From Hydractinia symbiolongicarpus (taxonomy: Eukaryota; Cnidaria; Hydrozoa; Anthoathecata; Hydractiniidae), in NCBI RefSeq assembly GCF_029227915.1, contig NC_079884.1, forward strand, positions 6,388,001-6,452,000: DNA of 64,000 nt. Direction: 5' to 3'. The notes beneath the pieces are model-generated. The model was not told where the DNA came from. It was given only the letters and a program-made list of their open reading frames with translations, and ran no database searches. Positions 11,658-25,139 of this stretch are shown here, piece by piece; position 1 is the first letter of the stretch; the number at the start of each line of letters is the position of its first letter. A program made the translations under genes and the position numbers.

Positions 11658-13017
11658 TTAATGAAAGGGGTTTAATCGCCGGCAAATGAAAACCCGCGAT
11701 TTCCCGTAAATCACGGGCTTGACCCGTATAGTCGAATGTATACAAAGAAAGTACCCTGTGAGTAAACTCATTTCCAGAACGATTTTTTAAATTATTTTTT
11801 TCACCACTAAAACACATGAGACTTGTAGTTTTCAAAAATGTTTTCTTTTTTGATGAAACGCTTAATGAAAGGGGTTTAATCGCCGGCAAACGAAAACCCG
11901 CGACTTCACGTAAATCCCGGGCTTGGCCCGTATTGTCGAATGTATACAAAGAAAGTACCCTATGAGTAAACTCATTTCCAGAACGATTTTTTAAATTAGT
12001 TTTTCACCACTAAAACGCATGAGACTTGTAGTTTTCAAAAATGTTTTCATTTTTAATGAGACGCTTAATGAAAGAGTTTTAATCGCCGGCAAACGAAAAC
12101 CCGCGATTTCCCGTAAATCCCGGGCTTGGCCCGTATAGTTGAATGTATATAAAGAAGGTACCCAGGGAGTAAACTGATTTCCCGAACGATTTTTCAAATT
12201 ATTTCTGCACCACTATAACGAATGAGACTTGTAGTTTCCAAAAATGTTTTCATTTTTAATGAGTCACTTAATGAAAGAGGTTTAATCGCCGGCAAACGAA
12301 ATACCACGATTTCCCTAAATGCCGGGCTTGTCCTGTATAGTCGAATGTTTACCAAGAAAGTACCCTGTGAGTAAACTCATTTCCAGAACGATTTTTTAAA
12401 TTATCTTTTCACCACTAAAACGCATGAGACTTGTAGTTTTCAAAAATGATTTCATTTTTGATGAGACGCTGAATAAAAGGAGTTTAATCGCCGGCAATCG
12501 AAAACCCGCGGTTTCCCGTAAATCCCGGGCTTGGGCCGTATAGTTGAATGTATCTAAAGAAAGTACCCAGGGAGTAAACTGATTTCCCGAACGATTTTTC
12601 AAATTATTTCTGCACCACTAGAACGAATGAGACTTGTAGTTTTCAAAAATGTTTTCATTTTAAATGAGACGCTTAATGAAAGAGGTTTAATCGCCGACAA
12701 ACGAAAACCCGCGATTTCCCGTAAATCACGGGCTTGGCCCGTATAGTCGAATGTATACAAAGAAAGTACCCTGTGAGTAAACTCATTTCCAGAACGATTT
12801 TTTAAATTATTTTTTTACCACTAAAACGCATAAGACTTGTAGTTTTCAAAAATGTTTTCATTTTTGATGAGACGCTTAATGAAGGAGGTTTAATCGCCGG
12901 CAAACGAAAACCCGCCATTTCCCGTAAACCCAGGACTCGGCCCGTATAGTCAAAAGTTTACAAAGAAAGTACCCAGGTAGTAAACTCATTTCCCGAAAGT
13001 TTTTTTAAATTATCTTT
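11658..13017. repeat. Mixed satellite units, including a 204-bp unit
   Basis: Near 11,790-11,800 the A/T run has one extra T ('attatttttttcacc'), giving a 204-bp unit. Since 204 is a multiple of three, one minus-strand open frame of 121 codons (11,584-11,949) runs across two units. That length is explained by the indel and is not evidence for a gene. Other units here are ordinary 203-mers of the domain I type. Confidence 0.65.
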
Positions 13018-14625
13018 TCACCACTAAAACGCATAAGACTTGTAGTTTTCAAAAATGTTTTCATTTTTGATGAGACGCTGAATAAAAGAAGTTTAATCGC
13101 CGGCAAACGAAAACCCACGATTTCCCGTAAATCCTGGGCTTGGCCCGTATAGTCAAAAGTATACAAAGAAAGTACCCAGGGAGTAAACTCATTTCCCAAA
13201 CGATTTTTTAAATTATTTTGTCACCACTAAAACGCATAAGACTTGTAGTTTTCAAAAATGTTTTCATTTTTGATGAGACGCTTTATGAAAGGGGTTTAAT
13301 CGCCGGCAAATGAAAATCCGCGATTTCCCGTAAATCACGGGCTTGGCCCGTTTAGTCGAATGTATACAAAGAAAGTACCCTGTGAGTAAACTCATTTCCA
13401 GAACGATTTTTTAAATTTTTTTTTCACCACTAAAACGCATAAGACTTGTAGTTTTCAAAAATGTTTTCATTTTTGATGAGACGCTGAATAAAAGAAGTTT
13501 AATCGCCGGCAAACGAAAACCCACGATTTCCCGTAAATCCTGGGCTTGGCCCGTATAGTCAAGAGTATACAAAGAAAGTACCCAGGGAGTAAACTCATTT
13601 CCCAAACGATTTTTTAAATTATTTTGTCACCACTAAAACGCATGAGACTTGTGGTTTTCAAAAGTGTTTTCATTTTTGATGAGACGCTGAATAGAAGAAG
13701 TTTAATCGCCGGCAAACGAAACCACTAAAACGCATAAGACTTGTAGTTTTCAAAAATGTTTTCATTTTTGATGAGACGCTTAATGAAAGGGGTTTAATCG
13801 CCGGCAAATGAAAATCCGCGATTTCCCGTAAATCACGGGCTTGGCCCGTTTAGTCGAATGTATACAAAGAAAGTACCCTGTGAGTAAACTCATTTCCAGA
13901 ACGATTTTTTAAATTTTTTTTTCACCACTAAAACGCATAAGACTTGTAGTTTTCAAAAATGTTTTCATTTTTGATGAGACGCTGAATAAAAGAAGTTTAA
14001 TCGCCGGCAAACGAAAACCCACGATTTCCCGTAAATCCTGGGCTTGGCCCGTATAGTCAAAAGTATACAAAGAAAGTACCCAGGGAGTAAACTCATTTCC
14101 CAAACGATTTTTTAAATTATTTTGTCACCACTAAAACGCATAAGACTTGTAGTTTTCAAAAATGTTTTCATTTTTGATGAGACGCTTTATGAAAGGGGTT
14201 TAATCGCCGGCAAATGAAAATCCGCGATTTCCCGTAAATCACGGGCTTGGCCCGTTTAGTCGAATGTATACAAAGAAAGTACCCTGTGAGTAAACTCATT
14301 TCCAGAACGATTTTTTAAATTTTTTTTTCACCACTAAAACGCATAAGACTTGTAGTTTTCAAAAATGTTTTCATTTTTGATGAGACGCTGAATAAAAGAA
14401 GTTTAATCGCCGGCAAACGAAAACCCACGATTTCCCGTAAATCCTGGGCTTGGCCCGTATAGTCAAGAGTATACAAAGAAAGTACCCAGGGAGTAAACTC
14501 ATTTCCCAAACGATTTTTTAAATTATTTTGTCACCACTAAAACGCATGAGACTTGTGGTTTTCAAAAGTGTTTTCATTTTTGATGAGACGCTGAATAGAA
14601 GAAGTTTAATCGCCGGCAAACGAAA
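13018..14625. repeat. 904-bp tandem duplication with out-of-register junction
   Basis: Sequence from about 13,018-13,720 recurs at about 13,922-14,624, offset 904 bp. As 904 is four units plus 92 bp, the register is broken. The break is visible at about 13,719-13,722, where 'ggcaaacgaaa' runs directly into 'ccactaaaacgc', skipping about 111 bp of unit. The distance between flanking unit starts (13593 and 13888) is 295 bp, that is 203 plus 92. The homologous site near 14,620 continues normally into 'aaaacccgcg'. Shared rare markers are 'gcggattt'-type 'aaaatccgcg', 'cccgtttagtcg', 'aaattttttttt' and 'gtggttttcaaaagtg'. Confidence 0.85.
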
Positions 14626-15234
14626 ACCCGCGATTTCCCGTAAATCCCGGGCTTGGCCCGTATAGTTGAATGTATCTAAAGAAAGTACCCAGGGAGTAAA
14701 CTGATTTCCCGAACGATTTTTCAAATTATTTCTGGACCACTAGAACGAATGAGACTTGTAGTTTTTAGAAATGTTTTCATTTTTGATGAGACGCTTAATG
14801 AATGTGGTTTAATCGCCGGCAAACGAAAACCCGAAATTTCCCGTAAATCCCGGGCTTGGCCCGTATAGTCGACTGTATACAAAGAAAGTACCCTGTGAGT
14901 AAATTCATTTCAAAAACGATTTTTTAAATTATTATTTCACCACGAAAGCCCATGAGACTTGTAGTTTTCAAAAATGTTTTCATTTTTGATGAGACGCTGA
15001 ATAAAAGAAGTTTAATCGCCGGCAAACGAAAACCAGCCATTTCCCGTAAACCCCGGACTCGGCCCGTATAGTCAAAAGTATACAAAGAAAGTACCCAGGG
15101 AGTAAACTCATTTCCCGAACGATTTTTTAAATTATTATTTCACCACTAAAGCCCATGAGACTTGTACTTTTTAAAAATATTTTCATTTTTGATGAGACGG
15201 TGAATAAAAGAAGTTTAATCACTGGCAAACAAAA

Positions 15235-16530
15235 ACCCGCGATTTCCCGTAAATCCCGGACTCGGCCTGTATAGTCAAAAGTATACAAAGAAAGTACCGA
15301 GGAAGTAAAATCATTTCCCGAACGATTTTTTAAATTATTTTTTCACCACTAAAACGCATGAGACTTGTAGTTTTTAGAAATGTTTTCATTTTTGATGAGA
15401 CGCTTAATGAAAGTGGTTTAATCGCCGTCAAACGAAAACCCGCGATTTCCCGTAAATCCCGGGCTTGGCCCGTATAGTCGAATGTATACAAAGAAAGTAC
15501 CCTGTGAGTAAACTCATTTCCAAAACGATTTTTTAAATTATCTTTTCACCACTAAAACGCATGAGACTTGTAGTTTTCAAAAAATGTTTTCATTTTTGAT
15601 GAGACGCTGAATAAAAGAAGTTTAGTCGCCGGCAAACGAAAACCCGCCATTTCCCGTAAATTCCGGACTCGGCCCGTATAGTCAAAAGTATACAAAGAAA
15701 GTACCCAGGGAGTAAACTCATTTCCCGAACGATTTTTTAAATTATTTTTTCACCACTACAACGCATAAGACTTGTAGTTTTCAGAAATATTTTCATTTTT
15801 GATGAGACGCTTAATGAAAGTGGTTTAATCGCCGGCAAACGAAAACCCGCGATTTCCCGTAAATCCCAGGCTTGGCCCGTATAGTCGAATGTATACAAAG
15901 AAAGTACCCTGTGAGTAAATTCATTTCAAAAACGATTTTTTAAATTGTCTTTTCACCACTAAAACGCGTGAGACTTGTAGTTTTCAAAAATGTTGTCATT
16001 TTGGATGAGACGCTGAATAAAAGAAGTTTAATCCCCGGCAAACGAAAACCCGCCATTTCCCGTAAACCCCAGACTCGGCCCGTATAGTCAAAAGAATACA
16101 AAGAAAGTACCCAGGGAGTAAACGCATTTCCCGAACGATTTTTTAAATTATTATTTCACCACTAAAGCCCATGAGACTTGTAGTTTTTAAAAATGTTTTC
16201 ATTTTTGATGAGACGGTGAATAAAAGAAGTTTAATCGCCGGCAAACGAAAACCCGCGATTACCCGTTAATCCCGGACTCGGCCTGTATAGTCAAAAGTAT
16301 ACAAAAAAAATACCCAGGGAGTAAACTCATTTCCCGAACGATTTTTTAAATTATTTTTTCACCACTAAAACGCATGAGACTTGTAGTTTTCAGAAATATT
16401 TTCATTTTTGATGAGACGCTTAATGAAAGTGGTTTAATCGCCGGCAAACGAAAACCCGCGATTTCCCGTAAATCCCGGGCTTGGCCCGTATAGTCGAATG
16501 TATACAAAGAAAGTACCCTGTGAGTAAACT
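15235..16530. repeat. 7-unit higher-order repeat (1,423-bp period), copy 1
   Basis: Rare markers 'ggaagtaaaa' at 15301 and 'taaattgtct' at 15941 recur exactly 1,423 bp later at 16724 and 17364. The average unit is just over 203 bp because some units have an extra A in 'caaaaaatg'. The match starts near 15,235 and is lost near 16,530. Confidence 0.8.
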
Positions 16531-16657
16531 CATTTCCAAAACGATTTTTTAAATTATCTTTTCACCACTAAAACACATGAGACTTGTAGTTTTCAAAAAA
16601 TGTTTTCATTTTTGATGAGACGCTGAATAAAAGAAGTTTAGTCGCCGGCAAACGAAA

Positions 16658-17955
16658 ACCCGCGATTTCCCGTAAATCCCGGACTCGGCCTGTATAGTCA
16701 AAAGTATACAAAGAAAGTACCCAGGAAGTAAAATCATTTCCCGAACGATTTTTTAAATTATTTTTTCACCACTAAAACGCATGAGACTTGTAGTTTTTAG
16801 AAATGTTTTCATTTTTGATGAGACGCTTAATGAAAGTGGCCTAATCGCCGTCAAACGAAAACCCGCGATTTCCCGTAAATCCCGGGCTTGGCCCGTGTAG
16901 TCGAATGTATACAAAGAAAGTACCCTGTGAGTAAACTCATTTCCAAAACGATTTTTTAAATTATCTTTTCACCACTAAAACGCATGAGACTTGTAGTTTT
17001 CAAAAAATGTTTTCATTTTTGATGAGACGCTGAATAAAAGAAGTTTAGTCGCCGGCAAACGAAAACCCGCCATTTCCCGTAAATTCCGGACTCGGCCCGT
17101 ATAGTCAAAAGTATACAAAGAAAGTACCCAGGGAGTAAACTCATTTCCCGAACGATTTTTCAAATTATTTTTTCACCACTACAACGCATATGACTTGTAG
17201 TTTTCAGAAATATTTTCATTTTTGATGAGACGCTTAATGAAAGTGGTTTAATCGCCGGCAAACGAAAACCCGCGATTTCCCGTAAATCCCGGGCTTGGCC
17301 CGTATAGTCGAATGTATACAAAGAAAGTACCCTGTGAGTAAATTCATTTCAAAAACGATTTTTTAAATTGTCTTTTCACCACTAAAACGCGTGAGACTTG
17401 TAGTTTTCAAAAATGTTGTCATTTTGGATGAGACGCTGAATAAAAGAAGTTTAATCGCCGGCAAACGAAAACCCGCCATTTCCCGTAAACCCCAGACTCG
17501 GCCCGTATAGTCAAAAGAATACAAAGAAAGTACCCAGGGAGTAAACGCATTTCCCGAACGATTTTTTAAATTATTATTTCACCACTAAAGCCCATGAGAC
17601 TTGTAGTTTTTAAAAATGTTTTCATTTTTGATGAGACGGTGAGTAAAAGAAGTTTAATCGCCGGCAAACGAAAACCCGCGATTTCCCGTTAATCCCGGAC
17701 TCGGCCTGTATAGTCAAAAGTATACAAAAAAAATACCCAGGGAGTAAACTCATTTCCCGAACGATTTTTTAAATTATTTTTTCACCACTAAAACGCATGA
17801 GACTTGTAGTTTTCAGAAATATTTTCATTTTTGATGAGACGCTTAATGAAAGTGGTTTAATCGCCGGCAAACGAAAACCCGCGATTTCCCGTAAATCCCG
17901 GGCTTGGCCCGTATAGTCGAATGTATACAAAGAAAGTACCCTGTGAGTAAACTCA
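16658..17955. repeat. 7-unit higher-order repeat, copy 2
   Basis: This is the second of three copies, with markers 'ggaagtaaaa' at 16724 and 'taaattgtct' at 17364. It ends near 17,955, where the next unit switches from 'ttccaaaacg' to 'ttcccgaacg'. Copies 1 and 2 are not directly adjacent over their full homology, so the exchange points differ from the edges of the repeat. Confidence 0.8.
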
Positions 17956-20114
17956 TTTCCCGAACGATTTTTTAAATTATTATTTCACCTCTAAAGCCCA
18001 TGAGACTTGTAGTTTTTAAAAAATATTTTCATTTTTGATGAGACGGTGAATAAAAGAAGTTTAATCGCCGGCAAACAAAAACCCGCGATTTCCCGTAAAT
18101 CCCGGACTCGGCCTGTATAGTCAAAAGTATACAAAGAAAGTACCCAGGAAGTAAAATCATTTCCCGAACGATTTTTTAAATTATTTTTTCACCACTAAAA
18201 CGCATGAGATTTGTAGTTTTCAGAAATATTTTCATTTTTGATGAGACGCTTAATGAAAGTGGTTTAATCGCCGGCAAACGAAAACCCGCGATTTCCCGTA
18301 AATCCCGGGCTTGGCCCGTATAGTCGAATGTATACAAAGAAAGTACCCTGTGAGTAAACTCATTTCCCGAACGATTTTTTAAATTATTATTTCACCACTA
18401 AAGCCCATGAGACTTGTAGTTTTTAAAAAATATTTTCATTTTTGATGAGACGCTTAATGAAAGTGGTTTAATCGCCGGCAAACGAAAACCCGCGATTTCC
18501 CGTAAATCCCGGGCTTGGCCCGTATAGTCGAATGTATACAAAGAAAGTACCCTGTGAGTAAACTCATTTCCCGAACGATTTTTTAAATTATTATTTCACC
18601 TCTAAAGCCCATGAGACTTGTAGTTTTTAAAAAATATTTTCATTTTTGATGAGACGGTGAATAAAAGAAGTTTAATCGCCGGCAAACAAAAACCCGCGAT
18701 TTCCCGTAAATCCCGGACTCGGCCTGTATAGTCAAAAGTATACAAAGAAAGTACCCAGGAAGTAAAATCATTTCCCGAACGATTTTTTAAATTATTTTTT
18801 CACCACTAAAACGCATGAGATTTGTAGTTTTCAGAAATATTTTCATTTTTGATGAGACGCTTAATGAAAGTGGTTTAATCGCCGGCAAACGAAAACCCGC
18901 GATTTCCCGTAAATCCCGGGCTTGGCCCGTATAGTCGAATGTATACAAAGAAAGTACCCTGTGAGTAAACTCATTTCCCGAACGATTTTTTAAATTATTA
19001 TTTCACCACTAAAGCCCATGAGACTTGTAGTTTTTAAAAAATATTTTCATTTTTGATGAGACGGTGAATAAAAGAAGTTTAATCGCCGGCAAACAAAAAC
19101 CCGCGATTTCCCGTAAATCCCGGACTCGGCCTGTATAGTCAAAAGTATACAAAGAAAGTACCCAGGAAGTAAAATCATTTCCCGAACGATTTTTTAAATT
19201 ATTTTTTCACCACTAAAACGCATGAGACTTGTAGTTTTTAGAAATGTTTTCATTTTTGATGAGACGCTTAATGAAAGTGGTTTAATCGCCGTCAAACGAA
19301 AACCCGCGATTTTCCGTAAATCCCGGGCTTGGCCCGTATAGTCGAATGTATAAAAAGAAAGTACCCTGTGAGTAAACTCATTTCCAAAACGATTTTTTAA
19401 ATTATCTTTTCACCACTAAAACACATGAGACTTGTAGTTTTCAAAAAATGTTTTCATTTTTGATGAGACGCTGAATAAAAGAAGTTTAGTCGCCGGCAAA
19501 CGAAAACCCGAAATTTCCCGTAAATTCCGGACTCGGCCCGTATAGTCAAAAGTATACAAAGAAAGTACCCAGGGAGTAAACTCATTTCCCGAACGATTTT
19601 TTAAATTATTTTTTCACCACTACAACGCATAAGACTTGTAGTTTTCAGAAATATTTTCATTTTTGATGAGACGTTTAATGAAGGTGGTTTAATCGCCGGC
19701 AAACGAAAACCCGCGATTTCCCGTAAATCCCGGGCTTGGCCCGTATAGTCGAATGTATACAAAGAAAGTACCCTGTGAGTAAACTCATTTCAAAAACAAT
19801 TTTTTAAATTATCTTTTCACCACTAAAACGCATGAGACTTGTAGTTTTCAAAAATGTTGTCATTTTTGATGAGACGCTGAATAAAAGAAGTTTAATCGCC
19901 GGCAAACGAAAACCCGCCATTTCCCGTAAACGCCAGACTCGGCCCGTATAGTCAAAAGAATACAAAGAAAGTACCCAGGGAGTAAACGTATTTCCCGAAC
20001 GATTTTTTAAATTATTATTTCACCACTAAAGCCTATGAGACTTGTAGTTTTTAAAAATGTTTTCATTTTTGATGAGACGGTGAATAAAAGACGTTTAATC
20101 GCCGGCAAACGAAA
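17956..20114. repeat. Trimer-scale duplications (611 bp) and related units
   Basis: The rare variant 'cacctctaaagccc' occurs at 17986 and 18597, 611 bp or three units apart, with the same three unit types in between. Similar units continue to about 19,200. Further right are ordinary units of the 'gcccatgag' and 'tcagaaatattttc' types. Slight length excess (203.7 per unit) comes from an extra A in 'tttttaaaaaatatt'. Confidence 0.65.
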
Positions 20115-21412
20115 ACCCGCGACTTCCCGTAAATCCAGGACTCGGCCTGTATAGTCAAAAGTATACAAAGAAAGTACCCAGGAAGTAAAACCATTTCCCG
20201 AACGATTTTTTAAATTATTTTTTCACCACTAAAGCCCATGAGACTTGTAGTTTTTAGAAATGTTTTCATTTTTGATGAGACGCTTAATGAAAGTGGCTTA
20301 ATCGCCGTCAAACGAAAACCCGCGATTTGCCGTAAATCCCGGGCTTGGCCCGTATAGTCGAATGTATACAAAGAAAGTACCCTGTGAGTAAACTCATTTC
20401 CAAAACGATTTTTTAAATTATCTTTTCACCACTAAAACGCATGAGACTTGTAGTTTTCAAAAAATGTTTTCATTTTTGATGAGACGCTGAATAAAAGAAG
20501 TTTAGTCGCCGGCAAACAAAAACCCGCCATTTCCCGTAAATTCCGGACTCGGCCCGTATAGTCAAAAGTATACAAAGAAAGTACCCAGGGAGTAAACTCA
20601 TTTCCCGAACGATTTTTTAAATTATTTTTTCACCACTACAACGCATAAGACTTGTAGTTTTCAGAAATATTTTCATTTTTGATGAGACGCTTAATGAAAG
20701 TGGTTTAATCGCCGGCAAACGAAAACCCGCGATTTCCCGTAAATCCCGGGCTTGGCCCGTATAGTCGAATCTATACAAAGAAAGTACCCTGTGAGTAAAT
20801 TCATTTCAAAAACGATTTTTTAAATTGTCTTTTCACCACCAAAACGCGTGAGACTTGTAGTTTTCAAAAATGTTGTCATTTTGGATGAGACGCTGAATAA
20901 AAGAAGTTTAATCGCCGGCAAACGAAAACCCGCCATTTCCCGTAAACCCCAGACTCGGCCCGTATAGTCAAAAGAATACAAAGAAAGTACCCAGGGAGTA
21001 AACGCATTTCCCGAACGATTTTTTAAATTATTATTTCACCACTAAAGCCCATGAGACTTGTAGTTTTTAAAAATGTTTTCATTTTTGATGAGACGGGGAA
21101 TAAAAGAAGTTTAATCGCCGGCAAACGAAAACCCGCGATTTCCCGTTAATCCCGGACTCGGCCTGTATAGTCAAAAGTATACAAAAAAAATACCCAGGGA
21201 GTAAACTCATTTCCCGAACGATTTTTTAAATTATTTTTTCACCACTAAAACGCATGAGACTTGTAGTTTTCAGAAATATTTTCATTTTTGATGAGACGCT
21301 TAATGAAAGTGGTTTAATCGCCGGCAAACGAAAACCCGCGATTTCCCGTAAATCCCGGGCTTGGCCCGTATAGTCGAATGTATACAAAGAAGGTACCCTG
21401 TGAGTAAACTCA
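20115..21412. repeat. 7-unit higher-order repeat, copy 3
   Basis: Markers 'ggaagtaaaa' at 20181 and 'taaattgtct' at 20821 lie 3,457 bp (17 units) beyond those of copy 2. The homology ends at the matching point, near 21,412. A 7-unit block has thus been copied once next to itself and once 17 units away, or the blocks have been separated by later insertion of satellite. Confidence 0.75.
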
Positions 21413-24400
21413 TTTCCAAAACGATTTTTTAAATTATCTTTTCACCACTAAAACGCATGAGACTTGTAGTTTTCAAAAATGTTTTCATTTTTGATGAGAC
21501 GCTGAATAAAGGAAGTTTAATCGCCGGCAAACGAAAACCAGCCATTTCCCGTAAACCCCGGACTCGGCCCGTATAGTCAAAAGTATACAAAGAAAGTACC
21601 CAGGGAGTAAACTCATTTCCCGAACGATTTTTTGAATTATTATTTCACCACTAAAGCCCATGAGACTTGTAGTTTTTAAAAAATATTTTCATTTTTGATG
21701 AGACGGTGAATAAAAGAAGTTTAATCGCCGGCAAACAAAAACCCGCGATTTCCCGTAAATCCCGGACTCGGCCTGTATAATCAAAAGTATACAAAGAAAG
21801 TACCCAGGAAGTAAAATCATTTCCCGAACGATTTTTTAAATTATTTTTTCACCACTAAAACGCATGAGACTTGTAGTTTTTAGAAATGTTTTCATTTTTG
21901 ATGAGACGCTTAATGAAAGTGGTTTAATCGCCGTCAAACGAAAACCCGCGATTTCCCGTAAATCCCGGGCTTGGCCCGTATAGTCGAATGTATACAAAGA
22001 AAGTACCCTGTGAGTAAACTCATTTCCAAAACGATTTTTTAAATTATCTTTTCACCATTAAAACGCATGAGACTTGTAGTTTTCAAAAAATGTTTTTATT
22101 TTTGATGAGACGCTGAATAAAAGAAGTTTAGTCGCCGGCAAACAAAAACCCGCCATTTCCCGTAAATTCCGGACTCGGCCCGTATAGTCAAAAGTATACA
22201 AAGAAAGTACCCAGGGAGTAAACTCATTTCCCGAACGATTTTTTAAATTATTATTTCACCACTAAAGCCCATGAGACTTGTAGTTTTTAAAAAATATTTT
22301 CATTTTTGATGAGACGGTGAATAAAAGAAGTTTAATCGCCGGCAAACAAAAACCCGCGATTTCCCGTAAATCCCGGACTCGGCCTGTATAGTCAAAAGTA
22401 TACAAAGAAAGTACCCAGGAAGTAAAATCATTTCCCAAACGATTTTTTAAATTATTTTTTCACCACTAAAACGCATGAGACGTGTAGTTTTTAGAAATGT
22501 TTTCATTTTTGATGAGACGCTTAATGAAAGTGGTTTAATCGCCGTCAAACGAAAACCCGCGATTTCCCGTAAATCCCGGGCTTGGCCCGTATAGTCGAAT
22601 GTATACAAAGAAAGTACCCTGTGAGTAAACTCATTTCCAAAACGATTTTTTAAATTATCTTTTCACCATTAAAACGCATGAGACTTGTAGTTTTCAAAAA
22701 ATGTTTTCATTTTTGATGAGACGCTGAATAAAAGAAGTTTAGTCGCCGGCAAACAAAAACCCGCCATTTCCCGTAAATTCCGGACTCGGCCCGTATAGTC
22801 AAAAGTATACAAAGAAAGTACCCAGGGAGTAAACTCATTTCCCGAACGATTTTTTAAATTATTTTTTCACCACTACAACGCATAAGACTTGTAGTTTTCA
22901 GAAATATTTTCATTTTTGATGAGACGCTTAATGAAGGTGGTTTAATCGCCGGCAAACGAAAACCCGCGATTTCCCGTAAATCCCGGGCTTGGCCCGTATA
23001 GTCGAATGTATACAAAGAAAGTACCCTGTGAGTAAACTCATTTCAAAAACAATTTTTTAAATTATCTTTTCACCACTAAAACGCATGAGACTTGTAGTTT
23101 TCAAAAATGTTGTCATTTTTGATAAGACGCTGAATAAAAGAAGTTTAATCGCCGGCAAACGAAAACCCGCCATTTCCCGTAAACCCCAGACTCGGCCCGT
23201 ATAGTCAAAAGATTACAAAGAAAGTACCCAGGGAGTAAACGCATTTCCCGAACGATTTTTTAAATTATTATTTCACCACTAAAGCCCATGAGACTTGTAG
23301 TTTTTAAAAATGTTTTCATTTTTGATGAGACGGTGAATAAAAGAAGTTTAATCGCCGGCAAACGGAAACCCGCGATTTCCCGTAAATCCAGGACTCGGCC
23401 TGTATAGTCAAAAGTATACAAAGAAAGTACCCAGGAAGTAAAACCATTTCCCGAACGATTTTTTAAATTATTTTTTCACCACTAAAGCCCATGAGACTTG
23501 TAGTTTTTAAAAATATTTTCATTTTTGATGAGACGCTGAATAAAAGAAGTTTAATCGCCGGCAAATAAAAACCTGCGATTTCCCGTAAATCCCGGACTCA
23601 GCCCGTATATTCAAAAGTATACAAAGAAAGTACCCAGGGTGTAAACTCATTTCCCGAACGATTTTTTAAATTATTATTTCACCACTAAAGCCCATGAGAC
23701 TTGTAGTTTATGAAAATGTTTTCATTTTTGATGAGACGCTGAATAAAAGAAGTTTAATCGCCCTCAAACGAAAACCCGCGACTTCCCGTGAATCCCGGAC
23801 TCGGCCCGTATAGCCAAAAGTATACAAAGAAAGTACCCAGGGAGTAAACTCATTTCCCGAACGATTTTTTAAATTATTTTTTCACCACTAAAACGCATGA
23901 GACTTGTAGTTTTCAGAAATGTTTTCATTTTTGATGAGACGCCTAATGACAGTGGTTTAATCGCCGCCAAACGAAAACCGGCGATTTCCCTTAAATCCTG
24001 GGCTTGGCCCGTATAGTCGAATGTATACAAAGAAAGTACCCTGTGAGTAAACTCATTTCCAAAACGATTTTTTAAATTATCTTTTCACCACTAAAACGCA
24101 TGAGCCTTGTAGTTTTCAAAAATGTTTTCATTTTTGATGAGACGCTGAATAAAAGAAGTTTAATCGCCGGCAAACGAAAACCCGCCATTTCCCGTAAACT
24201 CCGGATCTGCCCGTATAGTCAAATATATACACAGAAAGTACCCAGGGAGTAAACTCATTTCCCGAACGATTTTTTAAATTATTTTTTCACCACTACAACG
24301 CATAAGACTTGTAGTTTTCAGAAATATTTTCATTTTTGATGAGACGCTTAATGAAAGTGGTTCAATCGCCGGCAAACGAAAAACCGCGATTTCCCGTAAA

Positions 24401-25139
24401 TCCCGGGCTTGGCCCGTATAGTCGAATGTATACAAAGAAAGTACCCTGTGAGTAAACTCATTTCAAAAACAAATTTTTAAATTATCTTTTCACCACTAAA
24501 ACGCATGAGACTTGTAGTTTTCAAAAATGTTGTCATTTTTGATGAGACGCTGAATAAAAGAAGTTTAATCGCCGGCAAACGAAAACCCGCCATTTCCCGT
24601 AAACCCCAGACTCGGCCCGTATAGTCAAAAGAATACAAAGAAAGTACCCAGGGAGTAAACGCATTTCCCGAACGATTTTTTAAATTATTATTTCACCACT
24701 AAAGCCCATGAGACTTATAGTTTTTAAAAATGTTTTCATTTTTGATGAGACGGTGTATAAAAGAAGTTTAATCGCCGGCAAACGAAAACCCGCGATTTCC
24801 CGTAAATCCAGGACTCGGTCTGTATAGTCAAAAGTATACAAAGAAAGTACCCAGGGAGTAAACTCATTTCCCGAACGATTTTTTAAATTATTTTTTCACC
24901 ACTAAAACGCATGAGACTTGTAGTTTTCAGAAATATTTTCATTTTTGATGAGACGCTTAATGAAAGTGGTTTAATCGCCGGCAAACGAAAACCCGCGATT
25001 TCCCGTAAATCCCGGGCTTGGCCCGTATAGTCGAATGTATACAAAGAAAGTACCCTGTGAGTAAACTCATTTCCAAAACGATTTTTTAAATTATCTTTTC
25101 ACCACTAAAACGCATGAGACTTGTAGTTTGAAAATGTTT
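21413..25139. repeat. Satellite units with 611-bp trimer duplication
   Basis: The rare 'ttcaccatta' variant at 22051 recurs at 22662, 611 bp away, marking a three-unit duplication. Near 25,118-25,124 one unit has a 4-bp contraction, 'tagtttgaaaatg'. The first 'tgagccttgtag' and 'ccggatctgcccg' units, which become frequent further right, appear near 24,100 and 24,210. All of it is satellite. Confidence 0.65.

Larger units (their letters stand above)
1..14730. repeat. Satellite domain I (left variant domain)
   Basis: Units here are marked by 'ctgcaccactagaac' at the A/T-rich end, by 'gagaagctgaataaaagg', by 'gcggtttccag' or 'gcggtttcccg' in place of the usual 'gcgatttcccg', and by a subtype reading 'aaataccacgatttcctta'. 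These combinations are rare or absent in the next 25 kb, so this stretch was probably homogenised separately. It contains the 5-unit and 13-unit higher-order repeats and the 904-bp duplication listed separately. Nothing but satellite is present. The right edge is approximate and set by the loss of these variants. Confidence 0.75.

Noticed and set aside
25115-25130. A break in the array at 'tagtttgaaaatg'
   Set aside because: It is a small contraction of the 'tagttttcaaaaatg' segment; the flanking units keep the normal order and near-normal spacing.
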